Source of the DNA: Halostella salina
Lineage (GTDB): Archaea > Halobacteriota > Halobacteria > Halobacteriales > Natronoarchaeaceae
Direction: 5' to 3'
DNA length: 64,000 nucleotides
Assembly (NCBI RefSeq): GCF_003675855.1
Contig: NZ_RCIH01000011.1
Coordinates: 31,579-95,578 of the forward strand
The position numbers and the translations under genes are program-made. A model generated the notes under the pieces. That model was given only the letters and a program-made list of their open reading frames with translations. It searched no databases and had not been told where the DNA came from. Of the stretch, positions 17,559-26,051 are shown piece by piece. Numbering within the stretch: the first letter of the stretch is position 1; each line of letters starts with the position of its first letter.

Positions 17559-18559
17559 GTTCGGAACACACTGACGGGGCGGACGTACCGCCGCTGACGG
17601 AGGGGATCGCACCGGGGACAGCGGACGACCCGGAGATCGGGGGCGACGAAGCGGCCGTCGTGACGGTCGACGGGATCGAGGTGTCGCTCGACGCGGGCGA
17701 CACGCTGATCGACGCCGTCGAGGCCGTCGAGACTGACGACTACGTGCCCGCGCTGTGTAACTACGACCGGCAGGAGATCGGCCCGCGGAGCGAGTGCCGG
17801 ACCTGCATGGTCGAGACCGACGAGCACGGCGTCGTCCCGGCCTGTAGCTTCCCGGCAGAGGACGGGATGACGATCAGCACCGACGCCAGCGCCGCGGCGG
17901 AGGCGCGCGACGTGAACCTGGACCTGGTCCTCTCGGACCACAACCTGCGGTGTACGACCTGCGGGAAGAACGGCCGCTGCGAACTGCAGGACGCCGCCAT
18001 CGAGCAGGAGGTCGAGGAGCCGCGGTACGGCGTGCTGGACGACCGCGACGAGTACGAACCGATCGACGACTCCTCGTCGTTCATTCAGATCGACCGCAAC
18101 AAGTGCATCCTCTGTAACCGCTGCGTCGAGGCGTGCAACGACGTGCAGGTCGAGGGCGTCCTCCGGATGGAGGGGTCCGGTCAGGACACTCGCATCGGTT
18201 TCCAGAACGACGCCGAGACGATGGAGGACTCCACCTGCGTCTCCTGTGGCCACTGCGTCACGGTCTGTCCGACCGGCTCGCTGGTCGAGAAGGGGATCGA
18301 GGACGCGACGACCATCCCGCTGCCGGGGTTCACCCAGAAGAACAGCGTCGGCAAGACCTACGAGAACTCCGGGGAGACGAAAGGTCCGATGACCGCAAAG
18401 AAACGTCCCGAAAACCGGGATACGACCGAGGACGCACAGCCTGACGGGGGCGAACCGGTCGCGGCGACCGACGGCGAAACTCCGGGCGGCCGAACGGCCT
18501 CGGACGACGAGACCAACCCCGGTGGCGTCTGGAGCGACGACGGGGGTGAGTGGCCGTGA
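17555..18559 (+). CDS. NuoG-like ferredoxin subunit of formate dehydrogenase (2Fe-2S plus three 4Fe-4S sites)
   Basis: This 334-residue protein corresponds to the N-terminal iron-sulfur part that is fused to the catalytic subunit in many NAD-type formate dehydrogenases. Cluster ligands are visible in order: [2Fe-2S] Cys68, 81, 84, 97 (CRTCMVE); a His-Cys [4Fe-4S] site with His129 and Cys133, 136, 142 (RCTTCGKNGRC); then two ferredoxin [4Fe-4S] sites at 184-194 (CILCNRCVEAC) and 228-238 (CVSCGHCVTVC). The final 80 residues are an acidic, Gly-rich tail without motif. The ATG overlaps the preceding stop (ATGA), and the stop overlaps the next start (GTGA), so the three genes are strictly coupled. 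Confidence 0.9.
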   Translation: MSSEHTDGADVPPLTEGIAPGTADDPEIGGDEAAVVTVDGIEVSLDAGDTLIDAVEAVETDDYVPALCNYDRQEIGPRSECRTCMVETDEHGVVPACSFPAEDGMTISTDASAAAEARDVNLDLVLSDHNLRCTTCGKNGRCELQDAAIEQEVEEPRYGVLDDRDEYEPIDDSSSFIQIDRNKCILCNRCVEACNDVQVEGVLRMEGSGQDTRIGFQNDAETMEDSTCVSCGHCVTVCPTGSLVEKGIEDATTIPLPGFTQKNSVGKTYENSGETKGPMTAKKRPENRDTTEDAQPDGGEPVAATDGETPGGRTASDDETNPGGVWSDDGGEWP

Positions 18560-20826
18560 GCGACGACCTGGACGGCGTCGCCGGCTACATGGCGGGGGCG
18601 AAGGAGCAGGCCCTTGAGAACGTCGAGAACGTCGCCGAGGGCGTCGCCGCCGAGACGTTGCCGGAGGGCAAACTGTTCGAGATCGCCCAGTCCATCGGCG
18701 ACAAGCGCCTGGAGGAGCTGAACGTCGCGGACACGACGTGTGGCTACTGCGCGGTCGGCTGTCGCTTCGACCTGTACTCCGACGGCGAGGAGATACTCGC
18801 CGCGCGGCCGACCGACGAGGAGGACGCGCCGGTCAACGGCATCTCGACGTGCGTGAAGGGGAAGTTCGGCTACGACTTCGTCAACTCCGACGACCGGCTC
18901 ACGTCGCCGCTCGTCCGCGACGAGGCGGGCGAGTTCCGCGAGGCGACGTGGGACGAGGCGCTTTCGCGCGTCGTCGAGGGCCTCGGCGGGATCAAGGAGG
19001 AACACGGGGGCGACGCGCTGTCCGTGATCGCCTCCTCGAAGGCGACAAACGAGGAGAACTACCTGATGGGCAAGTTCGCCCGGCAGGTGCTCGGCACCAA
19101 CAGCGTCGACAACTGCAACCGGCTCTGTCACTCCTCGACGGTCGCCGGGCTGGCCCAGACGTACGGCTACGGCGCGGCGTCGATCAGCACGGAGGACCTC
19201 GAACTCGCCGACTGCATCCTCCTGACGGGGTCGAACACCACGGAGGCCCACCCGGTGCTGGCGACCCGGATCAAGCAGAACGTCCGGGACGGCGCGGACC
19301 TGCTCGTCTTCGACCCGCGGGAGGTCCAGATCGCCGAGTACGCCACCCAGTACAGCCAGGTCAACCCCGGCTACGACGCCGTCTGGATCAACGCCGTCAC
19401 CCGGCACATCGTCAACAACGACCTCCACGACGAGGCGTTCGTCGAGGAACGCACGACCGGCTTCGAGGACGTGAAGGAGTCGGTCCAGGAGTTCACGCCC
19501 GAGCGCGTCAAGGAGGTCACCGGCATCCCGCACGAGGAGATCGTCTCGGCCGCCGAGACGATCGCCGAGGCCGACCGCTGCGTGTTCGGGTGGACGCTCG
19601 GCCTCACCGAGCACTCCCACGGCACCGAGAACGTGCTGGCGATGGCGAACCTCGCGGCGGTCACCGGCAACCTCGGCAAGCCCGGGACCGGCGTCTCGCC
19701 GTTCCGCGGGCAGAACAACGTCCAGGGCGGCGGCGGCGACATGGGGCCGCTCCCGGACAACTTCCCCGGCTATCAGGACATCGCCGACGACGAGATCCGC
19801 GCGAAGTTCGAGGACGCGTGGGACTGCGACATCTCGTCGGAGTACGGCTACTACACGACCCAGATGTTCCTCGCCGCGGACGACGACGACCTCCGGGGGA
19901 TGTACATCATCGGCGAGAACGCCGCGCTGTCCGAACCCGGCGTCAACCACGCCGAGGCGGTGCTGGAGGACCTTGACTTCCTCGTCGTGCAGGACCTCTT
20001 CGTCAACGAGACCGCACAGTACGCCGACGTGGTGCTCCCGGCCTGCTCGTTCGTCGAGAAGACCGGGACGTTCACCAACACCGACCGCACCGTCCAGAAG
20101 GTCAACCAGGTGATGGAGCCGAAGGGCGACTCGCGCCCGGACTGGAAGATCCTGCAGGACCTCGCGAACCGGATGGGTCGGGGCTGGGACTACGACTCCA
20201 CCGCCGAGATCATGGACGAGGTGAACTCGCTGACGCCGCTGTACGGCGGCGTCTCCCACGAGCGCGTGGAGGAAGAGGGCGGCCTCCAGTGGCCCTGCTG
20301 GGACATGGACCATCCCGGCACCGAGCGGCTGTACACGGAGGAGTTCAACACCGACGACGGGAAGGCTCACCTGCAGGGCGTCGGCTACAGCGAACCGGCC
20401 GAGACGCCCGACGAGGAGTACCCCTTCACCCTGACGACCGGGCGGGTGCTGTACCAGTACCACACGGGAACGATGACCCACCGCGAGGAGGGGATCATGC
20501 AGTACACGCCGAGCGACTTCGTGGAGATCCACCCGGACACCGCCGTCAACCACGGGATCGAGAGCGGCGACATGGTGCGGATCGCCTCGCGCCGCGGCGA
20601 GATCACCGTCCCGGCGCAGGTCACCGACCGCGTCGGCCCGGACAACGTGTTCGTCCCGATCCACTTCGCGGAGAGCGCGGTGAACCGCCTGACCGACGAG
20701 GAGCATCTCGACCCGGCCGCGGCGACGCCCGAATTCAAGGTGTCGGCCGTCCGGATCGCGCCCGCCGAGGGCGAGTCCGAGCCGGTCGGTGCGACCGACG
20801 CCGGAGCGGGAACGGGGGACGACTGA
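18556..20826 (+). CDS. fdhA: Formate dehydrogenase catalytic subunit (molybdopterin)
   Basis: This 756-residue molybdopterin oxidoreductase has an N-terminal [4Fe-4S] site (Cys62, 65, 69, 99 in CGYCAVGC and STCVKGKFG). The active-site element [11 protein letters not shown] puts Cys191-His192 where formate dehydrogenases have Cys or selenocysteine followed by the catalytic His. [28 protein letters not shown] supplies the FDH arginine segment, and the C-terminal cofactor-binding domain starts around [16 protein letters not shown]. The Cys-His pair and the RGQNNVQG stretch favour formate dehydrogenase over nitrate reductase. Molybdenum and tungsten cannot be told apart here. I use the GTG at 18556, which overlaps the previous stop by four bases. 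Confidence 0.92.
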   Translation: [756 protein letters not shown]

Positions 20827-20828
20827 CC

Positions 20829-21563
20829 ATGGCGAACCCGAGCAACTCCTATCCGGAGACCGCGACGAAGGGCGGCCGGGAGGACAAGGGAAGCGCCGAG
20901 GGCGAGGCCGCGCTCCGCGCGGCGCTGGCCGAACACGGTGAGGAACTCGCAGGCGTCGTCGAGACGACGGACGAGCTGGACGACCTCCTCACGACTGCGA
21001 TACTGGTGATCGCGAGCGCCGACGACGAGGAGGTCCAGCACATCACCGACTCGACCGCCAACCTGGTCCGGGCCGCGGACGGCCTGTCGACCGACGAAGC
21101 GGCCGACCTGGCCGAGGACCTCGGCGAGGACGCCGACGACCTGTCGCTGACGCTCGACACGGTGCTGGAACTCCAGCGGGCGGGCCACCTCGACGACCTC
21201 GTCCGGCTTGCGACTGCGTTTTCGGAGTCGCTGTCGCCCGAGGAGGTCGAGGAGCTGGCGACCACGCTTGAGGAGAACGGCAACGACCTCGTCGGCGCAC
21301 TCGACGTGGTACTGAAGCTGCAGCGCGAGGACCAGCTCGACGACCTCGTGAACCTGGCACAGGCGTTCTCGGCGCTGGACGTCGACGACGACACCGTCAC
21401 GGGGCTGAACAACGTCCTCGCCGCCGTCGGGGAGGCCGAGCGCGAGTCCGAGCCGGTCGGGATCTTCGGCTTCCTCAAGCAGCTCCGGACGAAGGACGCC
21501 CGGGCCGGCCTCGGCTACCTCGTCTCGCTCCTGAAAGCACAGGGCCGGCGGGAGCGTGAGTAG
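20829..21563 (+). CDS. DUF1641 family protein of the formate dehydrogenase operon
   Basis: This 244-residue, strongly acidic, mostly helical protein has repeated LDDLVxLAxAFS-type heptads (two copies near residues 118-132 and 162-180). It ends with GIFGFLKQLRTKDARAGLGYLVSLLKAQG, the DUF1641 signature. DUF1641 proteins are encoded beside formate dehydrogenases in Bacillus (the yrhE-yrhD arrangement), so the association is conserved across domains of life, but the biochemical role is unknown. The gene begins two bases after the fdhA stop. It has no cysteine pattern, so it is not an electron carrier; an assembly or membrane-docking role is a guess. Confidence 0.85.
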   Translation: MANPSNSYPETATKGGREDKGSAEGEAALRAALAEHGEELAGVVETTDELDDLLTTAILVIASADDEEVQHITDSTANLVRAADGLSTDEAADLAEDLGEDADDLSLTLDTVLELQRAGHLDDLVRLATAFSESLSPEEVEELATTLEENGNDLVGALDVVLKLQREDQLDDLVNLAQAFSALDVDDDTVTGLNNVLAAVGEAERESEPVGIFGFLKQLRTKDARAGLGYLVSLLKAQGRRERE

Positions 21564-21575
21564 CGTGGCACCGCC

Positions 21576-23528
21576 GTGACTGACCCCACGCCGTCGCCCG
21601 GAACGGTCTGCCCGCGCTGTGCCGTCGGCTGTCACCTCGAACGTGCGGACGACGGCAGTCGGGCGAAGGGACGAACCGGCCCGGCGAACCCCGAGGGCCG
21701 CCTCTGTCCGGACGGTATCGCCGCCTTCGAACCCCGAGACGACCGGCTCACGCGCCCCCGAATCCGTCGGGACGGCGAGGCCGTCGCCGTCGACTGGGAC
21801 ACAGCTATCGACCGCGTCGTCGCGGAGTTCAAGGCCATCGTCGACGAGCACGGCCCCGACGCGCTGGCGTTTCTCGGCGCGCCCCACTGTACGAACGAGG
21901 AGAACTACCTCCTCGGCAAGCTGGCACGCACGCTCGGCACGAACAACGTCGACAACCGCGCCCGGCTCTGCCACGACTCGACCGCACGCACGCTGTCCGA
22001 CCGCCTCGGCTATCCGGCGACCACGAACGGGCTGGACGACCTGGGAGACGCGGACGTCATCGTCGTCGCGGGCGCGAACCCGGCCGAGCGCCAGCCGGTG
22101 GCGTTCAACTCCTTCGTCCGGCCGGCGGTCGCCGACGGGACGACGCTCGTCCACGTCGACCCGGTCGGCAACCGGACGACGCGGCTCGCCGACCACCACC
22201 TCGCCCCGAAACCCGGCACCGACGCGACGGTGTTCGACCTGCTGTGTGCGGCCGTCGTCGACGCCGGCGGCGTCGACCGGGCGTTCGTCGCCGAACGCAC
22301 TCGGAACGACACGGCGTTCACGGCGGCGCTACAGTCGTTCGACCGCGACGCGGCGCTGGCCGCCACCGGAGTCGACGCCGACACGCTCGACCGCGTCGCG
22401 GCCGAGGTTGCGTCGGCCGACCGGGTGGCCGCGATGGTCGGCACCGGCGTCGAGGGCGGCGACGGCGACGCGCCGGCGTCGCTGCTCAACCTGCTGACGG
22501 CGACGGGTAACCTCGGCCGCCGCGGGACCGGGGTCCACGTGCTCCGCGGGCTGGTCAACGAGCAGGGCGCAACCGACGCCGGGTGCGTCCCGGACCGGCT
22601 CCCCGGACACCAGCCGGTTACCGACCCCGACGCCCGCGGCCGGGTCGCTGAGTCGTGGGGCGTCGAACCGCCTGCGGACCCCGGGCTGACGGCGACGGAA
22701 CTGCTCGGCGCGTTCGGCGACGGCGTCCGCGGCGCGCTCGTCGTCGGGGAGAACCCGGCCGTCTCGAAGCGCGAGGCCGACTGGGTGCGCGGGCGGCTGG
22801 ACGCACTGGACCTCCTCGTCGTTCTCGACATCGCCCCCACCGAGACCACGGCACACGCCGACGTCGTCCTCCCGGCGGCGGCGGGCGTCGAGAAGGAGGG
22901 GACCGTCACCAACCTCGACAGACACGTGCAGCGGCTCCGCCCGACGGCCGCGCCGCCGGGAGCGGCACGGCCCGACGTGGCGGTCCTCCGAGAGCTCGGG
23001 GGCCGGCTGGTCGGCGACGGCCAGTTCGACCACGGGACGGTCGGCGAGGTGTTCGACGAACTGACTCGCGTCGCGCCGACACACGCCGGCGTCATCTACG
23101 ACGATATCGGCGAGTCCCCGCGACGCTGGCCGGTCGACCGCGACGGCGTGCTGTACCGCGACCGGTTCGACACCGGCGACGGCCTCACTGGCTTTGCCCC
23201 GCCGGGCCGGATCCCGGAGACGGACCGGGAACCCGGACTCACCCTCGTAACGGGCGGCCGAGCGAGCGATATCGAGGCACCGCGGCCTGACGAGGAGCGA
23301 ACGCTGCGGATCCATCCCGACGACGCCGGCGACCGGGGAATCGAACCGGGAGCCAGAGCCGTCGTCTCGGACGGCGACACGATCATCGAGGCGACGGCCA
23401 CCGTCGACGACGGGGTTCGCGAGGGCACGGTGTACGTCCACGCGGCCGACGCCGACCCGTTCCTCCGGTGTGGCACGTCGACGGTCACTGTCGAACCCGC
23501 CACGTCTGCGACGGAATCAGCCGAGTAA
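21576..23528 (+). CDS. Second formate-dehydrogenase-like molybdopterin subunit
   Basis: This 650-residue paralogue of the catalytic subunit is about 100 residues shorter. It retains a four-Cys cluster (Cys12, 15, 19, 44 in CPRCAVGC and RLCPDG), and RARLCHDSTARTL puts Cys132-His133 at the active site. HVLRGLVNEQGATDAG keeps the FDH arginine but replaces RGQNNVQG with RGLVNEQG. A C-terminal cofactor domain is present (about 540-635) but compact. It starts with GTG 12 bases after the DUF1641 gene and is last in the operon. The retained Cys-His pair argues that it binds a molybdopterin and may be active; it could also be an alternative catalytic or scaffold subunit. Confidence 0.85.
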   Translation: MTDPTPSPGTVCPRCAVGCHLERADDGSRAKGRTGPANPEGRLCPDGIAAFEPRDDRLTRPRIRRDGEAVAVDWDTAIDRVVAEFKAIVDEHGPDALAFLGAPHCTNEENYLLGKLARTLGTNNVDNRARLCHDSTARTLSDRLGYPATTNGLDDLGDADVIVVAGANPAERQPVAFNSFVRPAVADGTTLVHVDPVGNRTTRLADHHLAPKPGTDATVFDLLCAAVVDAGGVDRAFVAERTRNDTAFTAALQSFDRDAALAATGVDADTLDRVAAEVASADRVAAMVGTGVEGGDGDAPASLLNLLTATGNLGRRGTGVHVLRGLVNEQGATDAGCVPDRLPGHQPVTDPDARGRVAESWGVEPPADPGLTATELLGAFGDGVRGALVVGENPAVSKREADWVRGRLDALDLLVVLDIAPTETTAHADVVLPAAAGVEKEGTVTNLDRHVQRLRPTAAPPGAARPDVAVLRELGGRLVGDGQFDHGTVGEVFDELTRVAPTHAGVIYDDIGESPRRWPVDRDGVLYRDRFDTGDGLTGFAPPGRIPETDREPGLTLVTGGRASDIEAPRPDEERTLRIHPDDAGDRGIEPGARAVVSDGDTIIEATATVDDGVREGTVYVHAADADPFLRCGTSTVTVEPATSATESAE

Positions 23529-23622
23529 CCGCCGCTTACTGCCAATACGCGATGCAGGGGCGGCGGCTCCGTGGAACTGCACCCTCTCAATTCAATATAG
23601 CGAGATAAGATTCATGAGTCGG

Positions 23623-24690
23623 TCAGGCGTCGTCCGCCAGCAACTGGTACACGTTCGATTCGTACGTCTCGCGGACTCTATCGCCCCAGTTGTGGGTGTA
23701 CGTGTCGATCACGTCCTGGGCCACGTCGCCGCGCAGGTACTTGACCACCCCACGGTCGCCGGTCCGGTCCCGGAGATGCGTCGTGAAGAAGTGCCGGAAG
23801 TAATGCGGCGTGACGTTTACCGCCGCGCCGCCACCCGTCCGGTACCAGCCGCGGTCCCGGGCGTGAGTTTCGACGGCGTGGTGGACCATGTCCGGCGTCA
23901 GTCGCTGACCCCAGTCGCCGCTGGTGCTGGTGAACAGCGGGTTCGCCTGCGACGGCGTATCGGGACGGATCGCCAGCCAGCGACCGAGCACCCGACGCAG
24001 TTCGTCGTCGACCGGGACCACCGTCGCCCGCTTGCGCTTGTTCGAGGCGGTGCGTTCCTCACCGTTGACGACCGCCCCGCGGGCCGGTTCGGCGGCGACG
24101 TAGATCGAATCCGGACGTTCTGCGATCTGCGGTCGGACAGCGGCCGCTTCGTCGTCGAGCGGCACGGAGGAGAGATGCAGATCCCGCCGGTCGAAGTTGC
24201 AGAGTTCGCCGACGCGCATCCCGGTTTTCAGCAGCGTCACGACGACCGCACGCTCCAGCGGATGCGTGATGTCCGCGACGAACCGACGCATGTCGGGGAG
24301 CGGCACGTCCCGCCGTGCGGGGTCGGTGTCTATCGTCTCGTCCATCTCCTCGACGACCAGGGTCATCGGGTTGGCGTCGAACGCCCCGACCTGGGTCATG
24401 TAGGCGTAGAACCGATGGAGGTAGGAGGCGTACGTCGCCACGGTGCTCTCGGCGACGTCGCCGCGGATCTCGTGGACCCAGGCCATGCAGTCCCGGTGTG
24501 TCGCCCCGGCCAGCGTCGTCTCGGTGCCGGCAGGGTTGCGGTCGGCGTCGGCGAGGAACCGCTCGAACCGCCGCAGCACGCGCTCGTAGGCGTCCCGCGT
24601 CCGGTCGCTTTTCCCGTGGTAGGCGACGTCCTGGAGGAAGTACGCCACCGGATCGTCGACCTCCTCGGGTGTGGGGCCAGCCGTGCTCAT
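23623..24690 (-). CDS. Tyrosine recombinase / integrase
   Basis: This 355-residue phage-type integrase has a SAM-like N-terminal core-binding domain (about 12-115) and a catalytic domain. Catalytic residues are recognisable: Arg159 (TGMRVGELCNF), a Lys-rich hairpin (NKRKRAT, around 217-223), His296-x-x-Arg299-His300 (TPHYFRHFF) and Tyr331 in IDTYTHNWG. The gene overlaps the upstream DUF5805-like gene by four bases, so the two form one transcript. No tRNA, obvious att duplication or phage structural gene is nearby. It may therefore be a resident chromosomal recombinase, as many haloarchaea carry with this partner, rather than part of a recent integrative element. Confidence 0.92.
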   Translation of the reverse strand: MSTAGPTPEEVDDPVAYFLQDVAYHGKSDRTRDAYERVLRRFERFLADADRNPAGTETTLAGATHRDCMAWVHEIRGDVAESTVATYASYLHRFYAYMTQVGAFDANPMTLVVEEMDETIDTDPARRDVPLPDMRRFVADITHPLERAVVVTLLKTGMRVGELCNFDRRDLHLSSVPLDDEAAAVRPQIAERPDSIYVAAEPARGAVVNGEERTASNKRKRATVVPVDDELRRVLGRWLAIRPDTPSQANPLFTSTSGDWGQRLTPDMVHHAVETHARDRGWYRTGGGAAVNVTPHYFRHFFTTHLRDRTGDRGVVKYLRGDVAQDVIDTYTHNWGDRVRETYESNVYQLLADDA

Positions 24691-25103
24691 CCGTCCACCT
24701 TCGTGTACCCGCCGTGGCGACCGCTGTACCGGACCTCGTCCGCCGACTGGAGATCTTGCAGTGCATCTTCCAGCCGACTCTCGATGTCGCCGGTGAGCGC
24801 CTCAACAAGCTCGTCCCAGTCGCGATATGCCCCCGAATCGAGCACCGAGAGGATCCGGTCTTCGAGGGCGCTACCCCTGGGGTTCGACCCCGGAGAACCG
24901 GGTTCCTCGGAGGCGGGCTCGTCGCCGTTCGACGGCGTGTCGTCGGGGTCGAAGCCGCGGCGGCCGGCCTGAACCATCGTCCGGACGAACTCGCTCTGGC
25001 TCATGTCGAGGTCGTCCGCGTGGTCGGTCCACTGCTCTTTCTGGTGTCGCGGGACGTAGGTCTTCACCACGGTTCGCTCCGTCTCGTCTCCCTCGGCAGC
25101 CAT
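24687..25103 (-). CDS. DUF5805-like protein, partner of the tyrosine recombinase
   Basis: This 138-residue protein begins with ERTVVKTYVPRHQKEQWTDHAD, followed by DMSQSEFVRTMVQAGRRGF, a ribbon-helix-helix-like N-terminal unit, then a Pro/Gly/Ser linker. A small helical C-terminal domain follows (LEDRILSVLDSGAYRDWDELVEALTGD ends in SADEVRYSGRHGGYTKVDG), resembling a winged helix. Haloarchaeal genomes often carry this type of protein next to an integrase. I start at the ATG at 25101-25103 because family proteins begin just before KTYVP; an ATG at 25145 is possible and has a better-placed TATA-like stretch (25169-25176). Its stop overlaps the recombinase start, suggesting control or DNA targeting of that enzyme. 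Confidence 0.75.
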   Translation of the reverse strand: MAAEGDETERTVVKTYVPRHQKEQWTDHADDLDMSQSEFVRTMVQAGRRGFDPDDTPSNGDEPASEEPGSPGSNPRGSALEDRILSVLDSGAYRDWDELVEALTGDIESRLEDALQDLQSADEVRYSGRHGGYTKVDG

Positions 25104-26051
25104 GTTCGGCCCCTCGCAGGGCCGGTACTTCAACTTGTCCCACATAACCGAATAAATAACCTTATTGGGGATATTGGTACTGTCTTTCGGCGCGCTAAAC
25201 TACTATATCCTTGAAAGTGGTACTAAAATAGCCACTACTAGTACTACCCACACGGCTAAAATATTAGGAATTCTGCCACCGGAGGAACGACACGTTTCGG
25301 AGTGGCCCGCGCACGATTCGATCGTGGACGCCTGTTCCACACCAGTCCGATCACGATCTGAGCGTGCGAACTCGTTCAACGGGTGACCGCTTCAGTTGAT
25401 AGCTCTCTATCTACCCCTGTGCCAGCCATGAAGCTATCCGAACTGGCTGGGTTACTCGACTGAGACTCGTCGTCCAAGGCGTCAGTGCGGTTTCACCGCG
25501 TTGCGGCCGTCTCTGTCCCCGGACTGTATGAACAAGAGCCGACGGCGACGAACGCCGTCACAGCGGCTTCAACAGCGAACGAACCACGGCTGTCCGGTAG
25601 CGGGTCGCGGGCCAACTCTACTGTGGTCAGGTTGGTACACTAACTGGCGGTGACGGAGTTGGTCCGATATCGTTGGGAGTTGAATCGGGCATCCCCGGAT
25701 GGGCTACTGTTCCGGTAATCCGATTGCGGTTCTCAGCAGGCGACAGATGGGACAGATAGCTGCGTGGCTTCGTCCGATCCCACACCTGTAAACCACATTT
25801 CGCGATACTCAACACCGGCCCCGATGGCCGAGGGGAGGATCAGTAGTGGTTCTTCGCGGCGGGAATTCAAAAAGTATCGGTTCCACGAACAGCCTAAGCC
25901 CGGCTTAGCGGCATTCGTACCGTTCAGCCGCCATGACACGCGTTTTCACGGTTCATCCCATCAGCCGGGAACGCGTCGAGTGCCGGTTCAGCCCGGCCTG
26001 TCGACCGGCAAGCCGTGGATAACAAAGCGGCCGGCGTGGGAGCGAGCCGAT
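25104..26051. other. Gene-poor region beside the recombinase
   Basis: About 950 bases carry no gene I can support. The left part (25145-25275) is distinctly AT-rich and holds the promoter of the recombinase pair. The middle (25280-25760) has lower GC and weak codon bias than flanking genes. At 25430-25462 a short frame, MKLSELAGLLD, meets a stop, and the same frame then stays open for about 58 more codons, which could be a decayed gene. Inverted repeats are present at 25320-25326/25352-25358 and 25894-25908. The composition suggests acquired or decaying DNA. Confidence 0.5.
25894..25908. repeat. Perfect inverted repeat CTAAGCC-C-GGCTTAG
   Basis: A 15-base near-palindrome with seven-base arms and a one-base centre lies about 150 bases upstream of the secreted-protein gene and 800 bases from the recombinase pair. 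It could be an operator or a recombinase-binding site; nothing in the sequence decides between them. Confidence 0.45.

Noticed and set aside
18550..18555. Earlier GTG start for fdhA
   Set aside because: The GTG at 18556 overlaps the previous stop as GTGA, like the other joins in this operon.
23529..23622. tRNA or attachment site next to the recombinase
   Set aside because: No tRNA-like sequence or direct repeat was seen in the gap.
25430..25462. Short ORF MKLSELAGLLD
   Set aside because: Only eleven codons; the frame reopens after a stop, so it could be a decayed gene, but no family was recognised and no promoter fits.
25627..25815. Minus-strand frame of 62 codons before the secreted-protein gene
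   Set aside because: Its composition is not haloarchaeal (few acids, many Pro/Ser/Arg) and there is no motif.
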